64,000 nt of DNA from Capnocytophaga ochracea DSM 7271 (GCF_000023285.1 NC_013162.1:612501-676500), one strand, 5' to 3'. Positions 43,317 through 51,831 are shown, numbered from the stretch's first letter. The notes: generated by a model not told the origin, from the letters alone. Numbers and translations are program-made.

Positions 43317-44432
43317 ATGAAAAAGAATATTATTTTAACGTATGTTTATCTCATCATTGTGATATCTTTCGCAATCATCTCTTGTAACAAAAACAGTAAC
43401 ACTGAAGAGATTCTACAAAAAGAAAATCCTAAAAAAGAGAACCCTAAAAAGGAAGAACCTAAAAAAGGAGACAGTTCTTTATTAGCTTATTCCAAGCCTT
43501 TCTATCTCTTTACTGAAACTAAGGCTTATGAAATGACTAAGCAAGAAAAAGACCCTTACTTAAAGAAACTCTATTACCAAATAGCCGCTACTCCCACAGC
43601 TGAATGGTTCGAAGGCGTAGAAGCCTTCGACGATACTACCTTAAAACGCCTCATCGAAGGCGCAAAGGCACAACAAAAAACACCTATCATCACACTCTAC
43701 GGCATTCCTTATAGAGATTGTGGTTCGTATTCAACTGGAGGTCATAAAACGGCTACTTCTTATAAGGCGTGGATAGATCGCACCAGTGCTATTATTGGCA
43801 AAACCCCTATAATAGTGATTGTAGAACCCGATGCCCATAACTTTTGTTTAAAGAAAGGCTGGAAATACAACGATGCAAAATACAAAGAACGCGCTGAACT
43901 CCTCACTTATGTAGGAAAGACTTTTGCTGATAACAACCCGAATGCGTTGTTGTATTTGCATATTGGCGGAACAGAACTCAAACAAGAAGAAGCTGCCCAA
44001 GCGGTAATAGATGGCGGTATCCGGTATATGCGTGGCTTTGTTACCAACGTCGCCGACCACAGAGGGACTCCTCGGGCTGAAAAGTGGAGCGAAGAGTTCG
44101 TACAAACGCTCCAAAAGAAAAACTTAGGCACAAAATACTACGTGATAGACACCTCCCGCAATGGTATCGATAGCCCTAAACAAACCAATAAAGCTTATTA
44201 TTACAGTTGTAACAATTTCAATGCCGCTTTAGGAGTACGCCCTACCACCAAAACCTCTGCTCCTCACGCCGACGCTTATTTGTGGATTAAACATCCTGGC
44301 TTATCCGATGGTACTTGTGCCAATGGCGATCCTAAGGCAGGCTCTTGGTATCCCGCAGTAGCAAAATCATTAGTGCAAAAAGCTATTGAAAAAGGAATTA
44401 TAGAAGAGTGGAAAGTCCCTAACAACTTTTAA
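43317..44432 (+). CDS. Glycoside hydrolase family 6 lipoprotein (cellulase/cellobiohydrolase type)
   Basis: A 371-residue surface or periplasmic lipoprotein: lipobox SFAIISC (Cys 23) and a Lys-Glu-Pro linker with ENPKK/EEPKK repeats to about residue 52. The rest has GH6 blocks in order: ITLYGIPYRDCGSYSTGG (first catalytic Asp), IIVIVEPDAHNF (general acid Asp), GFVTNVADHRGT, KYYVIDTSRNGI, SCNNFNAALGVRPT and DAYLWIKHPGLSDGTC. GH6 enzymes cleave beta-1,4-glucan with inversion. The usual PGESDG reads PGLSDG, a change in a subsite residue. GH6 is rare in this phylum, as far as I know. No CBM is seen. Confidence 0.88.
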   Translation: MKKNIILTYVYLIIVISFAIISCNKNSNTEEILQKENPKKENPKKEEPKKGDSSLLAYSKPFYLFTETKAYEMTKQEKDPYLKKLYYQIAATPTAEWFEGVEAFDDTTLKRLIEGAKAQQKTPIITLYGIPYRDCGSYSTGGHKTATSYKAWIDRTSAIIGKTPIIVIVEPDAHNFCLKKGWKYNDAKYKERAELLTYVGKTFADNNPNALLYLHIGGTELKQEEAAQAVIDGGIRYMRGFVTNVADHRGTPRAEKWSEEFVQTLQKKNLGTKYYVIDTSRNGIDSPKQTNKAYYYSCNNFNAALGVRPTTKTSAPHADAYLWIKHPGLSDGTCANGDPKAGSWYPAVAKSLVQKAIEKGIIEEWKVPNNF

Positions 44433-44451
44433 ATTATCTTACTAAATAACT

Positions 44452-45222
44452 ATGTTACATTCTCAAATTATAGGCGAAGGCACTCCCTTCATTATCCTGC
44501 ACGGCTTTTTGGGTATGTCAGATAACTGGCGTACTTTGGGGCTCAAATATGCCGAAGCGGGCTTTCAAGTGCATTTAGTAGACCAACGCAATCACGGTCG
44601 TAGTTTTCACAGCCCCGATTTCAGCTATCCTCTAATGGCACAAGATTTGCTTGCATATGCTGATGCTCACGGATTGAAAGTCTTTCACCTGATGGGGCAT
44701 TCTATGGGAGGCAAAACAGCAATGCTTTTCGCTACTGAACACCCCGATAGAGTGCTTTCTCTCATTGTTGCTGATATGTCGCCTAAATACTTTCCTGAGC
44801 ATCACGGAGCTTGTTTACAAGGTTTAGCGTCCTTAAATTTCGATGTGATACATTCACGTACCGAAGCCGATAAAGCTCTTTCGGCTTATGTAAGCGATAT
44901 AGGAGTGCGACAGTTCTTACTGAAAAACCTTTATTGGGAAACCAAAGACCGATTGGGCTTGCGCCTGAATCTCCCTGCTTTAATTGAGAATGAAAGCGAG
45001 ATAGGAGCTGAACTCCCCGATAGTAACGTGTTCGAAGGTAAAACGCTCTTCCTAAAAGGAGAGTATTCTGAGTATGTGATGCCCGAAGACGAAGCCCTTA
45101 TTCGCACTCACTTCCCGCACGCTATTATCGATACGGTGAGCAAGGCAGGACACTGGTTACACGCTCAAAACCCTACTGAATTTTACAATAAAACCATACA
45201 TTTTCTATGCGATACTTTATAA
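44452..45222 (+). CDS. Alpha/beta-hydrolase (YbfF-type esterase)
   Basis: A 256-residue hydrolase with the oxyanion region IILHGFLGMSDNW near residues 13-25, DQRNHGRSFHSPDFSY as the second strand, and the nucleophile elbow MGHSMGGKTAM near 83-93. The catalytic His lies in KAGHWLHAQNP near residue 238. Pattern and length are those of small esterases of the YbfF group; substrate unknown. It overlaps the following membrane protein gene by 16 bases. Confidence 0.9.
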   Translation: MLHSQIIGEGTPFIILHGFLGMSDNWRTLGLKYAEAGFQVHLVDQRNHGRSFHSPDFSYPLMAQDLLAYADAHGLKVFHLMGHSMGGKTAMLFATEHPDRVLSLIVADMSPKYFPEHHGACLQGLASLNFDVIHSRTEADKALSAYVSDIGVRQFLLKNLYWETKDRLGLRLNLPALIENESEIGAELPDSNVFEGKTLFLKGEYSEYVMPEDEALIRTHFPHAIIDTVSKAGHWLHAQNPTEFYNKTIHFLCDTL

Positions 45223-45554
45223 GCTTATTCATCTCCGCAACCCTTGTTTTTGTATTGGGCTACCTAAATGTGGGTGCTCATATCGAGAACTTCTTTACAG
45301 CCCTCGTGGTAGCCTTTGTGCTCTCACTTCTCAATGGTATTGTACGCCCTATATTAGAGTTCATTGCCTTCCCTATTACCTTTATGACTTTTGGGCTCTT
45401 TTTATTTATCATCAACACTGTAATTGTGCTCCTGGCAAGCAAATTAGTAGGTGGCTTTGTAGTACACGGCTTCTGGGGCGGACTGATGTTCAGCACTTGC
45501 CTTTCGTTAGCTCAGGCATTAGCTCTTGCTCCTCTTGGGAAAGTAAGAAACTAA
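45207..45554 (+). CDS. Phage holin family/4TM membrane protein (PF04020-like)
   Basis: A 115-residue protein with four hydrophobic helices and the blocks ALVVAFVLSLLNGIVRPILE and FPITFMTFGLFLFIINTVIV that mark the 4-TMS membrane family (YvlD-like). Holin in its name is historical; a lysis role is not implied. It starts within the esterase gene, so translation is coupled. Role unknown. Confidence 0.85.
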   Translation: MRYFISLFISATLVFVLGYLNVGAHIENFFTALVVAFVLSLLNGIVRPILEFIAFPITFMTFGLFLFIINTVIVLLASKLVGGFVVHGFWGGLMFSTCLSLAQALALAPLGKVRN

Positions 45555-45609
45555 TTATTGCCAAAGTTGAAATCACTCAAAAAACTTATCTTTCTTCAAC
45601 TGTTAATTC

Positions 45610-47031
45610 TTAACCAAAATCCTCGTCTTTAAACCCTACTAAGTAGACCCTTTCTTTAGCACGAGTGATAGCCGTATAAAGCCATCGCAAGTAACCTTCA
45701 TCTATGATATCATCAGGTAAATAAGGTTTCTCTACAAACACGGCGTCCCATTGCCCCCCTTGACTCTTATGGCAGGTAATCGCATACGAAAACTTCACCT
45801 GCAAAGCATTGAAATAAGGGTTTTCTTTCACTTTCTGATATCTTTTATAAGCCGTAGGTTCATCAGCGTAATCAGCGAGTACTTCTTCATAAAGCTGATT
45901 GCTTTGAGCCGGTGATAAAGCAGGAGCTTCACTGTTTAAGGTATCTAATAATATAACCGTATCAAACGAAGGCACTTCGGGATAATCAATAAGCTGAGCC
46001 GATACCTCAGCAAAGCGGAAACCATAGGCTTCTGTAAAGTCATAAAGTTGTAATACCTCTATAGTATCACCATTGGCAATAAAACTCACTTGCGAATTAT
46101 CCTTACACCAGAAGTAATTATTCTTAACCACCATTAGCAAGTCACCCGCAGCTATTTCGTCTTCAACGTCTAAAATCACCCTGCGTATTTGGTTGTTCCA
46201 AGCCACCGCGCGCTTGTTGGAGCGCACTATCACCGTAGTTTCTTCTGAACCATAATCGTCATACGCCTCACTAATAGCGTCTTGTATTTCAGCCCCGTCA
46301 GTGAGTCGTATTATATCAGGGTGATGATTTATCTTAAAAGCGAACTGTTTTTCAGCAAGCGAAGAGAAAATGTGCTTGCGCAAACGGGTAGCATTGCGCA
46401 ATATCCCCGACTTCCGTCGCTGGCGTACCACCTCAGTAAGCGTAACCGTGAGTACTTCTTTTTGAAACTGATATTCTAAATAAGGAATATTCAGTGCAGG
46501 ACTTTCGAGGGTATTAACAGGAGGCAATTGCGCAGTATCGCCTATAAGTAATAGTTTGCAGTTTTTCCCAGAATACACAAAGCGCATTAAGTCGTTTAAT
46601 AATGAAGGGCGCTCAAAGAGTTGATAGTCGTTATCAGCAATCATCGAAGCCTCATCTACTATAAATAAAGTATTTTGGAGCTTATTGGCACGCAGTTTGA
46701 AGGATACATCAGTACCATCAGCTTTGGAGTAATAAATATATTTGTGAATAGTGAAAGCCTGTCTTTGGGTGAAATAGGTCATCACTTTGGCTGCCCTACC
46801 GGTAGGTGCTAATAACACCGATTGGTGATTTATGAGCGGTAAAGTACGGATAAGACAGTTGGTGATAGAAGTTTTTCCGGTTCCAGCAAAACCTTTTAGT
46901 AAAAAAAGTTTATCAGAAGCATTCGCCGAGAATAGATATTCTGTAATCTTTTGTAAAGCAATATCTTGCGAAGGAGTAGGCTCGTGTTTAAAGGCACTAA
47001 TAAGGGCGCTAAAAAAGGCTTTTTCGTTCAT
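45610..47031 (-). CDS. RecD-like ATP-dependent DNA helicase
   Basis: A 473-residue superfamily 1B helicase. Walker A is LKGFAGTGKTSITN near residues 45-58, followed by LLAPTGRAAKVM (Ia), TLFIVDEASMIADND (motif II), LLLIGDTAQLPPVN (III), EVVRQRRKSG (IV) and, at the end, FSYAITCHKSQGGQWDAVF and YTAITRAKERVYLVGF (V and VI). It resembles the short RecD2/exonuclease V-like helicases of Bacteroidota, likely in repair or recombination; no RecB or RecC is near. A -7-like TAATTTTG lies about 20 bases upstream. Confidence 0.9.
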   Translation of the reverse strand: MNEKAFFSALISAFKHEPTPSQDIALQKITEYLFSANASDKLFLLKGFAGTGKTSITNCLIRTLPLINHQSVLLAPTGRAAKVMTYFTQRQAFTIHKYIYYSKADGTDVSFKLRANKLQNTLFIVDEASMIADNDYQLFERPSLLNDLMRFVYSGKNCKLLLIGDTAQLPPVNTLESPALNIPYLEYQFQKEVLTVTLTEVVRQRRKSGILRNATRLRKHIFSSLAEKQFAFKINHHPDIIRLTDGAEIQDAISEAYDDYGSEETTVIVRSNKRAVAWNNQIRRVILDVEDEIAAGDLLMVVKNNYFWCKDNSQVSFIANGDTIEVLQLYDFTEAYGFRFAEVSAQLIDYPEVPSFDTVILLDTLNSEAPALSPAQSNQLYEEVLADYADEPTAYKRYQKVKENPYFNALQVKFSYAITCHKSQGGQWDAVFVEKPYLPDDIIDEGYLRWLYTAITRAKERVYLVGFKDEDFG

Positions 47032-47102
47032 AATAAAAACAGTTCTGAGAGCAAAATTATAAAAAAAAGTTAAAATAATTTTTTTGTTTCAAAAAAAGAT
47101 TG

Positions 47103-47110
47103 TAGTTTTG
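47103..47110 (+). promoter_or_regulatory. Candidate -7 box TAGTTTTG before the pseudopilin-like gene
   Basis: TAGTTTTG 47 bases before the ATG at 47158, with TTTTTTTGTTTC upstream. It is back to back with the helicase promoter. Confidence 0.5.
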
Positions 47111-47157
47111 CGCAATACCAGTCAAGAAAGTTATTATTAATTTATAGAATTAAAACG

Positions 47158-47820
47158 ATGAAAAAAATTGTAACTATTGCATTTTGGGCATTAGGTTTAG
47201 TATTTTGCTACCTAATTTACAGGTCTATCACAGGCCCTATTGAGTTCAAAAAAATTAAGGAGGAACGCTACACCGAGGTAATTAAGAAACTAAAAGATAT
47301 CCGTGCAGCGCAAGATGCTTATTTGAGACTCAACGGCAAATATGCCGATAATTTTGATGAGCTTACTAAGTTCATCGAAACTGCACAATTTACTATTACT
47401 TCACAACGCGACACAAGCTGGAATGCTTTCGATGAGACTTTTAAAATTACGGTAATGCGCCAAGGTGTAGTTATTGATACTTTGGGACACGTATCAGTAA
47501 AAGATTCATTGTTTAAAAACGATAATCGTTATTTGCATTTGCGCGATTTACCTCCTATCAAAGGTAAAATTCCTGGTCAGTTTATAATGAAAACAGGAGA
47601 AATTACCGACAAAAACAATGTAAAATCTTCCGTTTTTGAAGCGTATGTGCCTAAGAGAGTGGTGCTACAAGGTCTTGATGAAGACTTAGTAGAAAAAGAA
47701 ATTGCAAAAACATCGGTAGAAGATGTAAGAGGTCCTAATATTAAAGTAGGTTCACTCGAAGAGCTTACTGTAAACGGTAACTGGCCAACTTCTTATGACG
47801 CAAAAATTGCAAAGCAATAA
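47158..47820 (+). CDS. Membrane-anchored protein, pseudopilin-like start (unknown function)
   Basis: A 220-residue protein with one N-terminal membrane helix (residues 4-24, IVTIAFWALGLVFCYLIY) and then a long helix KLKDIRAAQDAYLRLNGKYA followed by NFDELTKFIET. Helix plus the A..AY....GKYA..F.EL pattern resembles the N-terminal part of type II/IV pseudopilins, although no prepilin peptidase site is visible. The remaining part is unknown. It overlaps by 26 bases the DUF3822 gene, which itself has a PilM-like look. Function is not known; the pilin relation is a guess from pattern. Confidence 0.6.
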   Translation: MKKIVTIAFWALGLVFCYLIYRSITGPIEFKKIKEERYTEVIKKLKDIRAAQDAYLRLNGKYADNFDELTKFIETAQFTITSQRDTSWNAFDETFKITVMRQGVVIDTLGHVSVKDSLFKNDNRYLHLRDLPPIKGKIPGQFIMKTGEITDKNNVKSSVFEAYVPKRVVLQGLDEDLVEKEIAKTSVEDVRGPNIKVGSLEELTVNGNWPTSYDAKIAKQ

Positions 47821-48637
47821 TCAGTTTAAAACGTACTTTAAGGAATTGTCCATTCAAATAAACTTGGATGGACTTTCTTTTTGTGTGTTTAACCCTGTAC
47901 TCCTGTGTGTAGAGGCTATTTATAATTTTCCTATCAACTTCAGCTATAAGAGCAAAGAAGAAATTGATAGGCAAATTTATTTTGTGATACAAAGTGAAGA
48001 CGACCTCCGCCAAGATTTCGATACTATTAAGGTTTTACACAATACCCCTTCTTTTGCTTTTATTCCACAGTCTCTTTACGGCGGAAAAGACGAAATGCTG
48101 GAATACCTCAAATACAGTATAGATGTATCGGAGGCGGAACCCTATACCGTGGAAATTGATAGAATCATATCTATTGAAACGGTGAATGCTTATTTGCCCA
48201 ACACAATAGTAAATAACGCACTACTTTCTTATTACGGTAGGTTCGACTACCAACACTTTGCTACCTCACTACTACGTATGTTCCTCAAACACTACTCTTC
48301 GCACGCTTTCGAAGTGATGTATATCTATGCCGAAGTAGGCTCTTTTTACTTTGTAGTGTTTAGAGGTAAAAAACTGTATTACTTCAATAGGTTCAGTTAT
48401 GAAACCATTGAAGACTTCTTGTATTATATTCTTTTCTCTATTGAACAATTGGATATCGATACTGAGCAAGTGCCTCTTTATATCACAGGGGAAGTAGAAC
48501 CTACAGCACTGTTTTATAATAAGGTAAGGCGTTATGTGAGGTATATTTACCTCCTGAAATACCATAAGGAACATTTTGCTGCAGGAATGGACGAAGAGCT
48601 CATTCGTCGGAATTTTGTGCTCACCCAATCTTTTTAA
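47795..48637 (+). CDS. DUF3822 family protein
   Basis: A 280-residue protein of the Bacteroidota-specific DUF3822 family. It has no signal peptide. The order of strands (SFYFVVFRGKKLYYFNRFSY, then DFLYYILFSIEQL and PLYITGEVEPTA) follows the actin-like fold of PilM, in which the same steps read environmental strand, helix, gene-encoded G-turn; ATP motifs are not clearly conserved. It is coupled by overlap to the preceding membrane-anchored gene and followed at ten bases by a membrane protein. Function unknown; family call good. Confidence 0.75.
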   Translation: MTQKLQSNNQFKTYFKELSIQINLDGLSFCVFNPVLLCVEAIYNFPINFSYKSKEEIDRQIYFVIQSEDDLRQDFDTIKVLHNTPSFAFIPQSLYGGKDEMLEYLKYSIDVSEAEPYTVEIDRIISIETVNAYLPNTIVNNALLSYYGRFDYQHFATSLLRMFLKHYSSHAFEVMYIYAEVGSFYFVVFRGKKLYYFNRFSYETIEDFLYYILFSIEQLDIDTEQVPLYITGEVEPTALFYNKVRRYVRYIYLLKYHKEHFAAGMDEELIRRNFVLTQSF

Positions 48638-48646
48638 CCTATTGCT

Positions 48647-49354
48647 ATGAAATTTTTGAACATATTGCGCAATACTTTTAAACTATACCAAAGTACTTTC
48701 GGAGTGCACCTTTTGGGCTCTCTTATTTTATTTACAGTAGTGTTTTTAGTTTACGCTTCTCTTATTACTACTATCTTCGGAATGCCTTTAGAGGATATTA
48801 TTGCTCTGCAAAGCAATCCCGAAAAGCTTATCGCTTTAGTCAATAGCCGGAGTTTTGTTATTAAATTTTGGTTCTTCTCGTTACTTGTAGATGGCATCAT
48901 TACCCCTTTTACAGCAGGTATTTACAAGAACTACGCGACGGTAATCCAAGGGGAACGCGCTACTTTGGGCAACCTATTCACTTATTATCGCGCTCCTGAA
49001 ACAAGTGCTATTTTAAGCCACGTTATTCTGCAAATGTGTCTTAAAACTTTTATATTAGTAGGCTTTTCTGCCGTAGGAATGTACTCGTTAGGACTTGCCT
49101 TTAACACTATCATCTCGTTAGTATTTGTACTCACTATCCCGATTATTATTTTGGAAAACAAACCTCTTTTCAAGGCTATGGGAGAGAGTTATAGAAGAAT
49201 AATGCTCACACCTTTCACTGCCCTTATCATTACCTTCTTGGGTTGTGTTTTTGTGTTAGCAGGCTTTCTTTCTTTTGGTATAGGCATTGTGATTACCTTC
49301 CCGATACTTTTTGCGAGCATTTTCAGTATATACCTTTCAATAAATAAAAGGTAA
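48647..49354 (+). CDS. Integral membrane protein of unknown function
   Basis: A 235-residue protein with about six hydrophobic helices (for instance LLGSLILFTVVFLVYASLIT and FIVTIPIIILE-like segments). It begins with MKFLNILRNTFKLYQSTFGVHL, an amphipathic lead. The family is not one I recognise by name. It starts ten bases after the DUF3822 stop, so it is probably part of the same operon. Confidence 0.7.
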   Translation: MKFLNILRNTFKLYQSTFGVHLLGSLILFTVVFLVYASLITTIFGMPLEDIIALQSNPEKLIALVNSRSFVIKFWFFSLLVDGIITPFTAGIYKNYATVIQGERATLGNLFTYYRAPETSAILSHVILQMCLKTFILVGFSAVGMYSLGLAFNTIISLVFVLTIPIIILENKPLFKAMGESYRRIMLTPFTALIITFLGCVFVLAGFLSFGIGIVITFPILFASIFSIYLSINKR

Positions 49355-49435
49355 ATAGTAAATTTGTGCTATGATTTACGCTACTTATACAGATGAAATA
49401 AGAAAAAGACTGTTGAAAATTAATAAAACAAATAT

Positions 49436-50149
49436 ATGAAAAAAGTAATGCTTTTGGGGCTCTTAACAATGGGCTCTTTTACTCTGAACAGTTGCGACGA
49501 ATTGCAACAAGTTATGGGCAACACTACCCAAGGTGGTAGCGGATTTAATGTAGCCAGCGGACTCAAACAAGCCCTTGAAATGGGGGTAAGTAGTGGGGTG
49601 GATTTGCTGAGCAAAGACGGTGGTTATTTTAAAGACCAAGCAGTGCGCATTCTCTTACCCGAAGAACTCCAGAAGGTAGATAAAACTTTGCGTTCGGTGG
49701 GGTTAGGTTCTTTGGCTGACCAAGGGCTAAAAGTACTAAACGAAGCAGCCGAAAATGCTGTGAGCCAGGCGAAGCCTATCTTTTTATCGGCGATACGAAA
49801 TATGACCTTTACCGATGCGATGAACATCTTAAAAGGTGACAATACCGCAGCGACTACCTACCTAAAAAACAGCACTTATAGTTCTTTGGAGACTGCTTTT
49901 GCTCCCAAAGTGCAAGCCTCGCTTAGTGAAGTAGGTGCCGATAAAGTATGGGAGAACATTATCAACAAATATAACCAAATACCATTGGTAAAGCCCGTTG
50001 AACCGAACCTTACTAAATACGTTACCCAACAGGCTATCAATGGGTTGTTTGTGAAGGTGGGCGATAAGGAGAAGGAAATACGCACGAACATAGCGGCGCG
50101 CACTACCCCTCTACTAAAATCGGTGTTTGCGATGCAGGATAATAAATAA
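49436..50149 (+). CDS. DUF4197 domain-containing exported protein
   Basis: A 237-residue protein with a signal peptide, probably lipidated at SFTLNSC (Cys 20), then GLKQALEMGVSSGVDLLSKDGGYFKD, VRILLPEELQKVDKTLRSVG and ITFTDAMNIL-like blocks; these and LIPLVKPVEPNLTKYVTQQAINGLF-type text mark DUF4197, a helical periplasmic family known in Proteobacteria and Bacteroidota. Function unknown. A strong terminator follows. Confidence 0.88.
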   Translation: MKKVMLLGLLTMGSFTLNSCDELQQVMGNTTQGGSGFNVASGLKQALEMGVSSGVDLLSKDGGYFKDQAVRILLPEELQKVDKTLRSVGLGSLADQGLKVLNEAAENAVSQAKPIFLSAIRNMTFTDAMNILKGDNTAATTYLKNSTYSSLETAFAPKVQASLSEVGADKVWENIINKYNQIPLVKPVEPNLTKYVTQQAINGLFVKVGDKEKEIRTNIAARTTPLLKSVFAMQDNK

Positions 50150-50167
50150 TAGCAAATCCCTTATAAT

Positions 50168-50207
50168 AATCGCCGTGTGGTATGAATACCGCACGGCGAT
50201 TTTGTAT
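50168..50207 (+). terminator. Terminator after the DUF4197 gene
   Basis: AATCGCCGTGTGGTAT and ATACCGCACGGCGATT form a 16-bp stem with one G-T pair and a GA loop, followed by TTTGTATT. Confidence 0.88.
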
Positions 50208-50220
50208 TCCTATATACGCC

Positions 50221-50330
50221 GAACCTATACCGAACATATAGTGGCTTTACAGTGGCTCTACAGTGGCTCTACAGTGGCTCTACAGTGGCTCTACAGTGGG
50301 TCTACAGTGGGTCTACACCGAACAATAATA
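50221..50330 (+). repeat. 11-bp tandem array of mixed units, ten units
   Basis: GAACCTATACC, GAACATATAGT, GGCTTTACAGT, GGCTCTACAGT four times, GGGTCTACAGT, GGGTCTACACC and GAACAATAATA, in one register. GGGTCTACAGT is also found in the 20.6 kb array. The gap (50150-50514) contains otherwise a terminator and the DUF389 promoter. Confidence 0.9.
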
Positions 50331-50439
50331 GGTATTAAACTGAATAGCAGACGAATACATTTGCTACTTCATTTAATATCTTATAGTTTTGCGCCACTAA
50401 TCGACAAATTGACATATTGGTTAATTGATAAATTATGCT

Positions 50440-50447
50440 TATCTTTG
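50440..50447 (+). promoter_or_regulatory. Candidate -7 box TATCTTTG of the DUF389 gene
   Basis: TATCTTTG 67 bases before the ATG, with TATTGG about 18 bases upstream as a -33 element. Confidence 0.6.
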
Positions 50448-50514
50448 CACTTCACATAAAAAACATTAGCCGTTTGTGCTAATGACTAAAAACTAACATC
50501 TAATATCTTACATT

Positions 50515-51831
50515 ATGAGTTTTTTGAAAAAGCTTTTTAATTTACATCAGGGGGAAGAGAAAAAGGAAAAAGTAATTGAAGATATCCTTAGCAATATCTC
50601 TTTTCGTGGTGCTAATCTATGGATTTTGGCTTGTGCTATCCTGATTGCTTCTATTGGGTTAAACGTGAATTCTACTGCTGTAATCATTGGGGCGATGCTT
50701 ATTTCTCCTTTGATGGGACCTATCGTGGGGGCAGGATTTGCGCTTGCTACTTACGATTTCGACCTGTTGAAGAAAACTGGCAAGAGTTTGCTCATCGCTA
50801 CTGTGGTGAGTCTTATAGTATCGTTTATCTACTTCTATATCAGTCCGTTTAAAGATGTACAGTCAGAGCTTTTGGCACGTACTTCTCCTACCATTTACGA
50901 TGTGCTTATCGCCTTTGTAGGTGGGTTGGTAGGAGCTATCTCCCTCACCCGTCAAGACAGAGGGAACCCTATACCAGGGGTGGCAATTGCTACTGCTTTG
51001 ATGCCACCGCTTTGTACAGCTGGATTTGGCTTGGCTACGGGCAATATTAGTTTTTTTTTAGGAGCTTTCTATCTATATAGCATCAACTGTTTCTTCATTG
51101 GGATTGCTACTTTCCTCATCATCAAATACCTAAAATACACTCCTAAAAACACGGGTAATGAGGCACTCAACAAGCGTTTGCGCGTTGTTATCACCACATT
51201 GGTAATCCTTATTGTTACCCCTAGTTTGTATTTGGCATATAGCCTTTTGAAAGAGAAGGAATTCCACGAGAATGTAGCTCATTATATCACTGCCGAGTTT
51301 GAAAACAGCGGTTATACCATTATTTACAAGAAAATACACTACAATGCCTCACCTAAAACCATTGAATTGGCTTTTTTAGACAAGAAATTTACCGATGAAG
51401 AAGTAAAAACACTACAAAGCAACCTCAAAAACTTCAAATTGCACAATACCGAACTCATCATTAGGCAAAAAGAGTCGGATATTGACAAAGAGATGCTATC
51501 AGAAATCAACAAAAACAAGGCATCGCTCTCTAATAAAGACGTAAAGATAAATCAGCTAAAAGAAGAGTTGGCGCAATACAAATATACCGACCCTACTTTT
51601 GCCAAAGAAATAAAAGTATTGTTCCCTAATATTGAGAGTTTTTATTTTGGAAAACTGACGGATTTTTCGGGAAAAGGCAACCCTTCTCTTACTACGGTGA
51701 TGCTCTACACACCTAAAAAAGAGACTGTAAAAGGCAAAGAGGTAGCCAAAGAAGTAGATACCCAAAAGTTGCAACAATGGCTCGCTGAGAAGTTTGGCGA
51801 CAAGAAAGTAATTTGCCGAGTAGCAGATTAG
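50515..51831 (+). CDS. DUF389/TIGR00341-type membrane protein
   Basis: A 438-residue protein. Residues about 35-215 form a DUF389 membrane domain with six or so helices and the hallmark NSTAVIIGAMLISPLMGPIVG and IPGVAIATALMPPLCTAGFG. The remaining 200 residues are soluble and charged, with a coiled coil (SNKDVKINQLKEELAQYKY). Transported substrate or role unknown in this family. It has its own promoter and is followed by a terminator hairpin. Confidence 0.9.
   Translation: MSFLKKLFNLHQGEEKKEKVIEDILSNISFRGANLWILACAILIASIGLNVNSTAVIIGAMLISPLMGPIVGAGFALATYDFDLLKKTGKSLLIATVVSLIVSFIYFYISPFKDVQSELLARTSPTIYDVLIAFVGGLVGAISLTRQDRGNPIPGVAIATALMPPLCTAGFGLATGNISFFLGAFYLYSINCFFIGIATFLIIKYLKYTPKNTGNEALNKRLRVVITTLVILIVTPSLYLAYSLLKEKEFHENVAHYITAEFENSGYTIIYKKIHYNASPKTIELAFLDKKFTDEEVKTLQSNLKNFKLHNTELIIRQKESDIDKEMLSEINKNKASLSNKDVKINQLKEELAQYKYTDPTFAKEIKVLFPNIESFYFGKLTDFSGKGNPSLTTVMLYTPKKETVKGKEVAKEVDTQKLQQWLAEKFGDKKVICRVAD

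Noticed and set aside
45207-45554. Prophage holin
   Set aside because: The holin name of the family is historical; no lysin or phage genes lie around it.
50221-50330. Possible CRISPR array
   Set aside because: Units are 11 bp, contiguous and without spacers, and no cas gene is near; a tandem array, not CRISPR.
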